This document shows positions 26,201 through 33,439 of a stretch of DNA of 64,000 nucleotides, piece after piece. Each line of letters starts with the position of its first letter. The stretch's first letter is position 1. The notes under the pieces are model-generated. The model was given only the letters and a program-made list of their open reading frames with translations. It ran no database searches and was not told the DNA's origin. Position numbers and translations under genes: made by a program. Source of the stretch: Physcousia sp015060555 (lineage in GTDB: Bacteria > Bacteroidota > Bacteroidia > Bacteroidales > Bacteroidaceae); assembly GCA_015060555.1 (NCBI GenBank), contig SUYG01000014.1:124001-188000 (forward strand), in the 5' to 3' direction.

Positions 26201-26389
26201 GACCTCACCAGCCTCTCCGCCTACTACGACTTCAAGAACTGCGCATGGCTGCGCCGTGCAGGCCTGGAGCGTCTGCGTGTGACAGCCTACATGAACGATG
26301 TCTTCCACCTCTCCACCATCAAGGCAGAGCGCGGTCTCGGCTACCCCTACGCCCGCACATTCTCACTCTCGGTGACGGCGACGTTATAG
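23264..26389 (+). CDS. SusC/RagA-family TonB-dependent outer-membrane transporter
   Basis: SusC-type barrels import ligands with a SusD lid lipoprotein, energised by TonB. The 1041-residue protein has a signal peptide (MIRQIAEGIFVALLLCWATD, then AAAQ), a carboxypeptidase-like domain (TGVIKDTQGETLPGANIRV), a TonB box (MEEVVVTGLF), a plug (LKIVQSLDPSFV, ITIRGNASF, DGFEASQQQIFDLD, ILKDGAAKAIYGSKASNGVI) and a long beta-rich barrel ending in FSLSVTATL. An in-frame upstream ATG (23168) would precede the second -7 element and lacks a signal peptide, so the later start is taken. Substrate is not readable; the gene neighbours suggest peptides or glycopeptides. Confidence 0.94.
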   Translation: MIRQIAEGIFVALLLCWATDAAAQDKKEENPTAVPMQSVTPQRPTTIAADQLLVTGVIKDTQGETLPGANIRVRETKAGAVADADGKFTLAVPKGQAITVDFSYVGMKPVTKRYDGKKNYTSQVIVLTESGEMEEVVVTGLFDYKSSTFTGSTASYSQEELKMVGNSNVLKIVQSLDPSFVVDMNSVMGSNPNYMADITIRGNASFAGLQGEYSGNPNAPLFILDGFEASQQQIFDLDINRIKSVTILKDGAAKAIYGSKASNGVIVVETILPEAGRLRITYSGDLNIEVPDLTSYDLTNATEKLEVERLAGRYSSMSPYNQALLDEMYNRTATAVARGVDTYWLSQPLRTGVGHKHTAYVEGGSEEMRYSANIMYNNVAGVMKKSDRTTIAGSINLSYRYKQWMFRNQLTVTGNRADDSPYGTFSDYTGVNPYFSPTDEFGNTQKILGTFTAPGASSSTRTYYNPLYNAEIGTKNFSKYTEVVENFYLEYRPITDLRFTARLGFTHQNNKREDFYPGDHTRFTEWTGERYFQRGSYYIANGETNSLNIDVTGNYSHTWNKHMLLANAAYSLQTSNGSTEGMTAWGFLNNHVDYITFAKQYAEGGKPSGSETTTRSLGITGAANYSYDERYLADVSLRFNGSSVFGSDNRWGTFWSAGVGWNLHKEHFMEKATWLTLCKFRVTYGLTGNQNFSPYQSKATYKFYDNIIYGNISGAYLMGMPNPNLKWQQTGDFTVGLDLGLWKRLNVRFDYYNSRTYDALIAMTIPTSTGFNTYMENLGNVQNRGIEATLNWRFFQKGQSYMSLTGSIAHNVNKVTDISDALSSFNHDQDAQNTTSPIIRYEEGQSMTAIWAVQSLGIDPATGRELFRKKDGTTTFTYTTDDYIIAGDANPKVHGTFGFNGEYKGIGLSLLFSYQLGGDYYNQTLVDRVENVDIANNVDRRVFSDTWNNPGDVALYKHISSTPSTTYASTRFIQRNNMLDLTSLSAYYDFKNCAWLRRAGLERLRVTAYMNDVFHLSTIKAERGLGYPYARTFSLSVTATL

Positions 26390-26428
26390 ACCCTCCCCCC
26401 TGCCCCTCCCTTGCAGGGCGGGGAGTAA
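26388..26428. repeat. G+C-rich palindromic repeat, copy C (intergenic, before susD)
   Basis: The element begins within the susC stop codon and matches the reverse complement of copy D at about 37 of 41 positions. The pair leaves a 61-base loop containing the susD start. Confidence 0.8.
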
Positions 26429-26456
26429 TTACAAATCAAGAAAGAAAATATATAAA

Positions 26457-27932
26457 ATGAACAAAATAAAGACGTATTTGCAAAGGTGTTTACTCCCCTC
26501 CATACAAGGGAGGGGCAGGGGGGTGGGTCTGCTGCTCCTCGCGCTCATTCTGAGCGCCTGCAACTCCTGGCTCGACGTGCAACCCCGCTCGCAGGTTGAG
26601 GACTCGGAGCTCTTCGAGACGGAGAGTGGTTTCAAGGAGGCGCTGGCAGGTGTCTATTCCTCGATGGTCTCCTCCAAGACTTATGCCAAGGAACTCACGT
26701 TCGGCTTCATGGGTGTCCTCGGGCGCGAATGGGACTATTTCAGCCAGAGCCAGTATGAGGATGCCGACATCTACAACTACGAGGCCACCTATCCCACCAA
26801 CTACATCAGCGGCATCTGGGCCAACAACTACAGCGGCATCACCAATGCCAACAACCTGCTGGCACACATCGATGACCACCGCAATGTCTTTTCACCCGAC
26901 AACTACAACGTCATCAAGGGCGAGGCACTGGCACTGCGCGCCTTCCTGCACTTCGACCTCCTGCGCTGCTTCGGCGTCAGCTATGCCGTGAACCCCGACC
27001 AGCCGTCCATCCCCTACTGCACAGCCCTCAGCTACCGCGTCTTTCCGCAGCTCACCGTGCGGCAGGTGGCAGAGTCCGTGTTGCGTGACCTGGCAGCCGC
27101 CGAGGCGCTGCTGAAGGACAGCGACCCCATCAAGACAGGGCGCGAGATCACGGAGTCCGTTGACAACGGCTATCTCCTGGACCGCCAGATACATCTCAAC
27201 TACTATGCTGTCAAGGGACTGCAGGCACGTGTGTATATGTGGACCGGTCAGTATGCCGAAGCGCTGGCGGCAGCCGATGAGGTCATTGCATCCGAGAAGT
27301 TCCCTTGGGCCACAGGCACCGCCCTGCAGGCAGGCACCGACCGCTCCTTCGCCACCGAACAGCTCTTCGCCCTCAACAACCTGACGCTGAAGGCTGACAT
27401 CGCCGACGTGTACTTCTCCGAAGGCACCTCCAACAGCTTCGCCATCACGCGCGACCGCCTGCTCGAATACTACGACCGCGCCACCCGCGACTACCGCTAC
27501 ACCTTCTCTTTCAAGAACGGTACAGGCTCCCTCGCCAGCAACCGCTACCTGCGCAAGTTTGACGAGGCGTCGGGCGGCGAATTCTATAACAATAAGATGC
27601 CCTTGATGCGCGTCGCGGAGATGTTCCTCATCCGCTGCGAGGTGCAGTATCGCCAAGGCGAGGCCGACAAGGCACTGGCGACGCTCAACGATGTGCGCGT
27701 GGCACGTAACCTCACGCGCCTCACACGTCAGCCCGACGATTTCCTGCTGGAACTCATTCGCGAGTACCGCCGCGAGTTCCTGGGCGAGGGACAGCTCTTC
27801 TTCCTCTACAAACGACTGAACCGCACCGAAATCCTCTACTATCCCGAGGTGGATGCTGTGGCCGAGAAACTCTACACCTTCCCCCTGCCCATCTCCGAGA
27901 CAGAGGCGGCAGAGAGGGAGAAAAATAAGTGA
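26457..27932 (+). CDS. SusD/RagB-family nutrient-binding outer-membrane lipoprotein
   Basis: The 491-residue protein has the SusD layout: lipobox LILSAC-N, early SusD-like region (SWLDVQPRSQVEDSELFETESGF), TPR-rich body and C-terminal RagB/SusD domain (LNDVRVARNLTRL, ELIREYRREFLGEGQLFFLYKR). Its signal peptide is odd: between the basic start (MNKIKTYLQRC) and the hydrophobic core lies LLPSIQGRGRGVG, encoded by repeat copy D. It is the lid of the SusC barrel encoded 67 bases upstream. Confidence 0.93.
   Translation: MNKIKTYLQRCLLPSIQGRGRGVGLLLLALILSACNSWLDVQPRSQVEDSELFETESGFKEALAGVYSSMVSSKTYAKELTFGFMGVLGREWDYFSQSQYEDADIYNYEATYPTNYISGIWANNYSGITNANNLLAHIDDHRNVFSPDNYNVIKGEALALRAFLHFDLLRCFGVSYAVNPDQPSIPYCTALSYRVFPQLTVRQVAESVLRDLAAAEALLKDSDPIKTGREITESVDNGYLLDRQIHLNYYAVKGLQARVYMWTGQYAEALAAADEVIASEKFPWATGTALQAGTDRSFATEQLFALNNLTLKADIADVYFSEGTSNSFAITRDRLLEYYDRATRDYRYTFSFKNGTGSLASNRYLRKFDEASGGEFYNNKMPLMRVAEMFLIRCEVQYRQGEADKALATLNDVRVARNLTRLTRQPDDFLLELIREYRREFLGEGQLFFLYKRLNRTEILYYPEVDAVAEKLYTFPLPISETEAAEREKNK
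26490..26530. repeat. G+C-rich palindromic repeat, copy D (inside the susD signal peptide)
   Basis: Codons 12-24 of susD are made of this repeat (TACTCCCCTCC, GGAGGGGCAGGGGGG). It is inverted relative to copy C. Confidence 0.8.
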
Positions 27933-27966
27933 GGAATGAAAAGTGAAAAATGAAAAATGAAAAATG

Positions 27967-27995
27967 AAAAGTGAGAGAGTGAAAAGTTAAAAATA
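27967..27995. repeat. A+T-rich repeat, upstream arm before the DUF4843 gene
   Basis: A run of GTGAAAA/ATGAAAA words. These 29 bases match the reverse complement of 28071-28099 at 26 positions. Together the two arms bracket the DUF4843 start codon. Confidence 0.7.
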
Positions 27996-28013
27996 ATAGT
28001 TTCTTCTAAATAT

Positions 28014-28856
28014 ATGAATCGTCAACAAACATATAAGAAAAGGTGTGAGAGCTCAGTGAAAGGTAATTCTTATTTTTCACTTTTCACTCTTTCATTTTTA
28101 ACTCTCGCCATCATGGCGAGTTGTTCCCAAGAGTCCGTGCCGACCTACGACACGAGCGAGTCGCGCCTCAATATCTGGGTAGGAACGGCCGCCGGCATCG
28201 TCTATGAGTCGGTGTCGTACAACTACTCCTACGCCTACGAGGAGGGCACCGTTCCCTTCTACGCACAGATCACCGGTGTGCCGGCCGACCACGACCGCAC
28301 TTTCCGCCTCGAACCCTTTGGCCCGGCGGCGGTACAGGTGGCCCCTACCGTGCGCGTCGAGGACTTCGTCATCAAGGCGGGTGCCATCGGTGGCACCTTC
28401 CAGTTGCATCTGAACACGCAGTTGCTGCCAGACCCCTCGCTCTTCACCGAGAAGGAGGACACGGTGCGGTTCCGCATGGTCCCCAACGACGAGTTCCTGC
28501 TGGGCACCGAGAAGCATCAGGAGTTTACCATCATCGTCAAGAACTTCCTCTCGAAGCCCGACAACTGGGACCGCGTGCCAACACGCAACGACATGCTGAT
28601 ATTCAAGCCCCTGAAGGACTTCTTCGGCGACTACAGCCGCGTGAAATACCAGTTCATGATTCAGGTGCTGGGCCTCGTCGATTTCCAGATTCAAGCCAGC
28701 ATGGCCTCGCTGCCTGCCTACGTCGAAGAGACGAACACGGTCTCCACAACCTACGCCAATCAGCTGGTGCAGAAGATGCAGCAGGCGCTCGCCGAATACA
28801 ACGCCACGCACGACACACCGCTCACGGATGAGTACGGATATGCGGTGGTATTCTAA
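28014..28856 (+). CDS. DUF4843 domain-containing lipoprotein
   Basis: This 280-residue lipoprotein (lipobox IMAS-C at about residue 37) has the DUF4843 body and its typical end (FGDYSRVKYQFMIQVLGLVDF). DUF4843 proteins accompany SusCD pairs as extra surface lipoproteins; I recall the peptide-loaded BT2261-2264 complex of B. thetaiotaomicron as having two such partners. The signal peptide is unusually long: MNRQQTYKKRC, then SYFSLFTLSFLTL encoded by a TTTTTCACTTTTCACT repeat. The first 106 bases of its leader are repeated before the next gene. Confidence 0.82.
   Translation: MNRQQTYKKRCESSVKGNSYFSLFTLSFLTLAIMASCSQESVPTYDTSESRLNIWVGTAAGIVYESVSYNYSYAYEEGTVPFYAQITGVPADHDRTFRLEPFGPAAVQVAPTVRVEDFVIKAGAIGGTFQLHLNTQLLPDPSLFTEKEDTVRFRMVPNDEFLLGTEKHQEFTIIVKNFLSKPDNWDRVPTRNDMLIFKPLKDFFGDYSRVKYQFMIQVLGLVDFQIQASMASLPAYVEETNTVSTTYANQLVQKMQQALAEYNATHDTPLTDEYGYAVVF
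28071..28099. repeat. A+T-rich repeat, downstream arm inside the DUF4843 signal peptide
   Basis: TATTTTTCACTTTTCACT and following bases encode the hydrophobic core residues YFSLFTLSF. The arm is the inverted partner of 27967-27995. Confidence 0.75.
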
Positions 28857-28858
28857 AT

Positions 28859-28888
28859 GAAAAGTTAAGGAGTGAAAAGTGAAAAATA
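28859..28888. repeat. A+T-rich repeat, upstream arm before the PKD-like lipoprotein gene
   Basis: These 30 bases match the reverse complement of 28964-28993 at 28 positions. They start 3 bases after the previous stop codon. Confidence 0.85.
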
Positions 28889-28906
28889 ATAGTTTCTTCC
28901 GAATAT

Positions 28907-30568
28907 ATGAATCGTCAACAAACATATAAGAAAAGATGTAAGAGCCAAGTGAAAAGTATATCTTATTTTTCACTTTTCACTCTTTCACTTTTCACTTTAA
29001 TTCTGGCGAGCTGCTATGCCGACAAGGGCAACTACGACTACCACGAGGTGGATCGGGTGAGCATCGACACCACGGGGACGGGCATCCGTGCCTCCTACAC
29101 CCTCACGCGGTTTGATGTCCTCGACATCGAGCCTAACGTGTTCTTCAACGGCGAGAAGGTGACAGAAGAGAGTGCTGCACCGCTCACCTACCAGTGGACG
29201 CTCTTTAGCGCTGTGTCGGGCGCTGGAGGCAGCAACCAGATTGACACCTTGTCGAACGAGCGCCATCTCGTGGCACCCATCAACCGCACCGGCGGCAACT
29301 ATATGGCACAGCTCACCGTCACCAACACCAACGACGGCCTGCGCCAGTTCTTCCGCGTCCACGTGACAGTCAGCGAAGCGCTCGATGGCGGATGGATGGT
29401 CCTCTACGAAAGGGCCGACCGCCCAGGCTACTCAGACCTCGCACTCGTCCTCAACCCGTGGACGAAGAGCAACTTCACCGACAATCGCTGCCACACCAAC
29501 CTCTACGAGGTCACCAATCTGGAACCCCTGCGCGGAAAACCTATCCGCTGCTTCGTCGTCGCCATGTCGCTGATGTCGCATAACTACGTGGGGCTGTGCA
29601 CCGACTACACCCTCGTGGGCGTCACCGACACGGGTATCGAGAAGGCCATGTCCTTCGAGAACTTCTTCACCGAGGCCCCAGCTACGATGGCCCCCAGCTG
29701 GTACGGTCACCATGGCAATGGAGGCATGTCCGGGCAGAACTCTGAAGTCCTCATTAATAATAATAAGGTATATACAAACCTCTACTACAACAGCGCCTCG
29801 GCTGACCGCGAGAGCCAGTTCGGCGTTGCCAAGTTCGCCGACGGCATGGGCGAGCTGGCAGCATGGAATGCCGAGCTGCCGGCCACACTGAACTACGGTG
29901 TGATTGTCTATGACCAGACCAACAAATGCTTCCGCTACACCGCCTTTGAGAGCGCACGCTTCGAGGCTTTCGGCGAGCAGAACATGGAGATTGCCGCCTT
30001 CGATGTCAACAACACGGGCATGACGCTCGTCATGGGCGACTGGGGCACGGGCGCTTCACGCATGCAGGCTTTCGACTACCTCATCATGGCCGATGGCATC
30101 TCGCGCAAGCTGGCCGTCGCCAATTTCTCCGCCTCTTCGCCCGACGATGAGGCCATCGGCGTGGGGCTCTACGACATGACAACCCTATGCCCCTACATCA
30201 CCGCGGCCACCTCGATGGCGGCCAGCAATGTGGGCGGTTACATCTACTACGCTGCCGGAAACACCCTCTACAACTTCGCCTATGAGAGCGGACTGCCGGC
30301 TGAGGAAGCGTGGACAGCACCCTCGGGCGATGAGGTCATCACCTGTGTGCGCATCCAGAAGTACTACAACACCATCTACAGCGCCGGGATGATGATCAAT
30401 GCCGACAACCTCGTTCACATCGCCACATGGAATGAGAAAACGAAGCAGGGACACCTCTATCAGTACATCATCAATGCTGCCAGCGGTGACATCGACACCA
30501 CCACCTCCTACGACTACCCGATTCCAGGCCGCGTGAAGGATATGGCGTGGAAGTTCTCAATGAACTAG
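28907..30568 (+). CDS. PKD-like family lipoprotein of a SusCD operon
   Basis: The 553-residue product is a lipoprotein (LILAS-C) whose N-terminal part (GNYDYHEVDRVSIDTTGTG, LTYQWTLFS) resembles the PKD-like modules found next to SusCD, followed by a region rich in GYIYYAAGNTLYNF-type beta strands that could be a propeller. The first 11 residues (MNRQQTYKKRC) are identical to the preceding gene, and the signal core SLFTLSLFTLIL is encoded by the A+T-rich repeat. It is probably a surface partner of the transporter; no catalytic motif is visible. Confidence 0.8.
   Translation: MNRQQTYKKRCKSQVKSISYFSLFTLSLFTLILASCYADKGNYDYHEVDRVSIDTTGTGIRASYTLTRFDVLDIEPNVFFNGEKVTEESAAPLTYQWTLFSAVSGAGGSNQIDTLSNERHLVAPINRTGGNYMAQLTVTNTNDGLRQFFRVHVTVSEALDGGWMVLYERADRPGYSDLALVLNPWTKSNFTDNRCHTNLYEVTNLEPLRGKPIRCFVVAMSLMSHNYVGLCTDYTLVGVTDTGIEKAMSFENFFTEAPATMAPSWYGHHGNGGMSGQNSEVLINNNKVYTNLYYNSASADRESQFGVAKFADGMGELAAWNAELPATLNYGVIVYDQTNKCFRYTAFESARFEAFGEQNMEIAAFDVNNTGMTLVMGDWGTGASRMQAFDYLIMADGISRKLAVANFSASSPDDEAIGVGLYDMTTLCPYITAATSMAASNVGGYIYYAAGNTLYNFAYESGLPAEEAWTAPSGDEVITCVRIQKYYNTIYSAGMMINADNLVHIATWNEKTKQGHLYQYIINAASGDIDTTTSYDYPIPGRVKDMAWKFSMN
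28964..28993. repeat. A+T-rich repeat, downstream arm inside the PKD-like signal peptide
   Basis: Inverted partner of 28859-28888; the two arms enclose a 75-base loop with the start codon at 28907. It encodes YFSLFTLSLF. Confidence 0.85.
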
Positions 30569-30608
30569 GACTCTCCCCCCGCCCCTCCCTAAGCAGGGAG
30601 GGGAGTGG
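30568..30608. repeat. G+C-rich palindromic repeat, copy E (intergenic, before the thioredoxin-like gene)
   Basis: The element begins at the last base of the upstream stop codon. It contains its own hairpin (CCCCTCCCT and AGGGAGGGG) and matches the reverse complement of copy F at about 34 of 41 positions. Confidence 0.8.
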
Positions 30609-30684
30609 TTACCAAACGTTAATGAACTTTAGAAAAGAAATATTATCAAACATATAACATACATTAAATAAATCCATTACGACA

Positions 30685-31932
30685 ATGAAAACATTATCAA
30701 AGAACATTCTTCTGATCTCCCTTTTGTATCTACTCCCCTCTCTGCTTAGAGAGGGGTCGGGGGTGAGTCTGGCACAGGGCGTCGTCTTCGAGCCCGAAGG
30801 CACCACGCTGGAACAGGCTTCCGCCAAGGCGAAAGCCGAGAACAAACTCATCTTCCTCGACTGCTTCACACAGTGGTGCGGTCCCTGCAAGAAGATGTCT
30901 CGTGAGGTATTCCCCCAGGAGAAGGTGGGTGCTGCCATGAACCCCAAGTTCGTGAGCCTCAAGATTGACATGGAGAGTGCCTATGGTGCTCCGCTGGCCA
31001 AGAAGTTGCAGATCACAGCTTACCCCACTTTCATCATCTTCAATGCCGACGCGCAGGAGATCAGCCGTTTCCTGGGTTACCATGCCGTCGATGCTTTCCT
31101 GGAGGTGATCGAGGAGAAAAGCCGTGACACAGGCTCCTCCGCCCTGGAAGCGCGCTGGAAGGCCGGCGACCGCGACCCGCAGTTCCTGCAGCAGTATCTG
31201 CAGACGCTCACTGCTGCCTACAAAGCCAATGAAGCCAATGATGTCGCCGAGGCTATCCTCGAAGGCAAGGAGGAGACGTTCGCTGCCGACAGCACCCTCC
31301 GCAGCATCTTCTTCCGCAACATCACCAACCCCTTTGCCAAGAGCTTCATCTACACTGCCAAGAACCCGCAGGCGCTGACGGCTGCCACCGGCGAGATGCC
31401 CGTCAAGATGAAGATTCAGAACGTACTGGGTAACTACCAGCGTCAGATCATCAACGAGGCCGACGGCACCGCTACGCTCGACCAGGCGCAGTACGACAAG
31501 TTCAGCCAGCTGCTCGACGAGCTCGGCGTGCAGAATGCTGACCACTATCGTCTGCAGACGATGATCACACTCTCCGAGAAGCAGAAGAACTATGCTGCCT
31601 ACCTCGACTACATCCGCCAGTATCTGGCCAACCCCAATCTCGATGCCGATGACATGCAGCTGGCACGCTGGACACGTCCGTTCCAGGGCCCAAATGCAGA
31701 CCCCGAACTGAAGCAGCAGATGAAAGCCATCCTGCAGCAGCGCCTCGATGACATCCGCTCCGGCAAGCGTCAGGCACAGAACACCGTGGGCAATATGCGC
31801 CTCTCACGTCCCACAGACCAGCTCCTGGAGATGATCATCAACGCCATGGACGGCAAGATGCCCAATGCGCCCGCACAAAACCCACAAGGCGCTAAACCCG
31901 CCACAACACAAGCTGCGACTATTTTGCGTTAA
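30685..31932 (+). CDS. Thioredoxin-family secreted protein
   Basis: The N-terminal domain (residues about 30-140) is a thioredoxin fold with the redox motif WCGPCK (FTQWCGPCKKMS) and the cis-proline region ITAYPTFIIF. The C-terminal 270 residues are helical, perhaps repeat-like, and match no family I can name. The predicted signal peptide is broken up by LLPSLLREGSGVSL, encoded by repeat copy F. Total length is 415. A periplasmic thiol role for the operon's lipoproteins is plausible. Confidence 0.82.
   Translation: MKTLSKNILLISLLYLLPSLLREGSGVSLAQGVVFEPEGTTLEQASAKAKAENKLIFLDCFTQWCGPCKKMSREVFPQEKVGAAMNPKFVSLKIDMESAYGAPLAKKLQITAYPTFIIFNADAQEISRFLGYHAVDAFLEVIEEKSRDTGSSALEARWKAGDRDPQFLQQYLQTLTAAYKANEANDVAEAILEGKEETFAADSTLRSIFFRNITNPFAKSFIYTAKNPQALTAATGEMPVKMKIQNVLGNYQRQIINEADGTATLDQAQYDKFSQLLDELGVQNADHYRLQTMITLSEKQKNYAAYLDYIRQYLANPNLDADDMQLARWTRPFQGPNADPELKQQMKAILQQRLDDIRSGKRQAQNTVGNMRLSRPTDQLLEMIINAMDGKMPNAPAQNPQGAKPATTQAATILR
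30730..30770. repeat. G+C-rich palindromic repeat, copy F (inside the thioredoxin-like gene)
   Basis: CTACTCCCCTCT and AGAGGGGTCGGGGG fall in codons 16-29 and are read in the same frame as copy D, giving LLPSLLREGSGVSL versus LLPSIQGRGRGVGL. Confidence 0.8.
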
Positions 31933-31967
31933 TAAAAAGATTGTTTTATGTTTAAGGAAGAAAACTT

Positions 31968-33365
31968 ATGAAAAAGATTGTACTTTCTTTGGCGGCAGCC
32001 TTCGCACTGGCCGCAAACGTTTTTGCAGAGGATAAGGTCATCACAGAGACCATTGTCTCTACCGCCGACCTCTCCACGACCGTGACACACAAATTGTATG
32101 ATGCCAACGGCAACATGATCCTCAGCCTCACCGAGGGCACTTCACAGAGCGTGTATATCTACGACGACCTCGGACACTGCACCCAGGAGGAATTCACGAA
32201 TTTTGCGAACCATAATCTCGACCGTACTTACAAGTACACCTACAATGCCGCCGGAAAGATAGAAACGCAGGAGGAACTGGCAGGTGAACGCTCACTGGGC
32301 ACCGATACCTACACTTACGACGCTCACGGCAACATCGCAACGAGAACACCAAGTGCGCTCCCCATGCCCATCACCTACAACAATGAATACGATGGTGATA
32401 ATCTCATAAAGACCTCTGTCACCTTCATGGGAAGAGACATGGGCGCCACCACCTACGAGTACACCGGCGACCTCCTCGTCAAGGCATCCTCGCTCTCGGG
32501 TGGAGAACTGACAAGCTACATCACTTATGCTTACGATGACAACGACAATTGCATCACAGAGACACATTTCGATGCTGAGGATAACCCCGTCTCTGTCACC
32601 AGCTACTCCTATGCAGAGATTGACGGCTTTTATGCTCCTGTGATTGCGAACGTTGTGGCCAACGAGGGCAACACCGTGACCATCACATGGCAGGGCACCG
32701 CCAACGCCATTGTATGCAATGGCGAATGGATTGAGGTCACCGGCAATAGCTACACCACCGCCGTGCTGCTCGATGGCGAGTACACGTTCTATGTCGTCAA
32801 CAACGGTAATGCCACCGTCTCCGATCCCGTCGATGTCTTCGACAACACCAAGGTGGGCGTCAGCGATGTGCAGGTGACAGGCAACATCTATGGCGAGATG
32901 ACAACCATCACCGACTATTATGGAGAAGAGAAGGAAGTACTCGCCTATATGATTCCCGTCAGCTGGACTCTCCCCGAAGGCGCACAGCCTGAGAGCTATC
33001 GCATCTACTACAACGCTACCTACTCCGTGACTGTAGATGACGGCACACTCCGCAGCTACACTATTCCCGCCGTCAACACCACCAACTACGTCATGGGACA
33101 GGGTGTGGTGACGCTTCCCTTCCAGATTCGTGTCGTTGCCGTCTATGCCACCGGCGAAGTAGAGCCCGCCAATGTTGTCTCCTATACCCTGGAGCAAACC
33201 GAGGCTATCATATCGGCTGTCGGCATCAGCGACATCCAGACTGCCGCCAATGCGCCTGCTGAGTTCTACTCCCTCGACGGCGTTCGCGTGCCGGCTTCCA
33301 ATGCCAAGCATGGCACCTTCATCGTGCGTCAGGGCAACACCGTGCGCAAGCTCCAGATGAAATAA
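31968..33365 (+). CDS. Secreted YD-repeat-like protein with C-terminal sorting-like tail
   Basis: A clear signal peptide (MKKIVLSLAAAFALAANVFA) precedes about 190 residues with repeated tyrosine-glycine motifs (YDANGNMI, YNAAGKIE, YDAHGNIA, YTGDLLV), as in YD/RHS-type or MORN-like beta repeats. A fibronectin-like middle part follows, and the last 30 residues (FYSLDGVRVP ... GTFIVRQGNTVRKLQMK) resemble the degenerate C-terminal tail common on secreted Prevotella proteins. It is 465 residues long, 35 bases after the thioredoxin-like gene. Function unknown. Confidence 0.72.
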   Translation: MKKIVLSLAAAFALAANVFAEDKVITETIVSTADLSTTVTHKLYDANGNMILSLTEGTSQSVYIYDDLGHCTQEEFTNFANHNLDRTYKYTYNAAGKIETQEELAGERSLGTDTYTYDAHGNIATRTPSALPMPITYNNEYDGDNLIKTSVTFMGRDMGATTYEYTGDLLVKASSLSGGELTSYITYAYDDNDNCITETHFDAEDNPVSVTSYSYAEIDGFYAPVIANVVANEGNTVTITWQGTANAIVCNGEWIEVTGNSYTTAVLLDGEYTFYVVNNGNATVSDPVDVFDNTKVGVSDVQVTGNIYGEMTTITDYYGEEKEVLAYMIPVSWTLPEGAQPESYRIYYNATYSVTVDDGTLRSYTIPAVNTTNYVMGQGVVTLPFQIRVVAVYATGEVEPANVVSYTLEQTEAIISAVGISDIQTAANAPAEFYSLDGVRVPASNAKHGTFIVRQGNTVRKLQMK

Positions 33366-33382
33366 CCCCCTCATTCGTCATT

Positions 33383-33428
33383 CCTCACCCCTCAACCCCT
33401 ACGCTCCCCTTTAGGGGGCTCGGGGGCC
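33383..33428. repeat. G+C-rich repeat, copy G (intergenic)
   Basis: This 46-base element (with CTCCCCTTTAGGGGG at its centre) is identical, on the same strand, to copy H inside the next gene. It starts 18 bases after the preceding stop and could also act as a hairpin there. Confidence 0.85.
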
Positions 33429-33439
33429 ATTCATTCTCT

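Noticed and set aside
24299..26308. Long minus-strand reading frame antisense to susC
   Set aside because: A codon-bias shadow of the G+C-rich susC gene without recognisable domains.
21108..30770. Inverted pairs as the two ends of miniature transposable elements
   Set aside because: The DNA between paired arms differs completely from case to case and no target-site duplication is visible, so single-arm spread is more likely.
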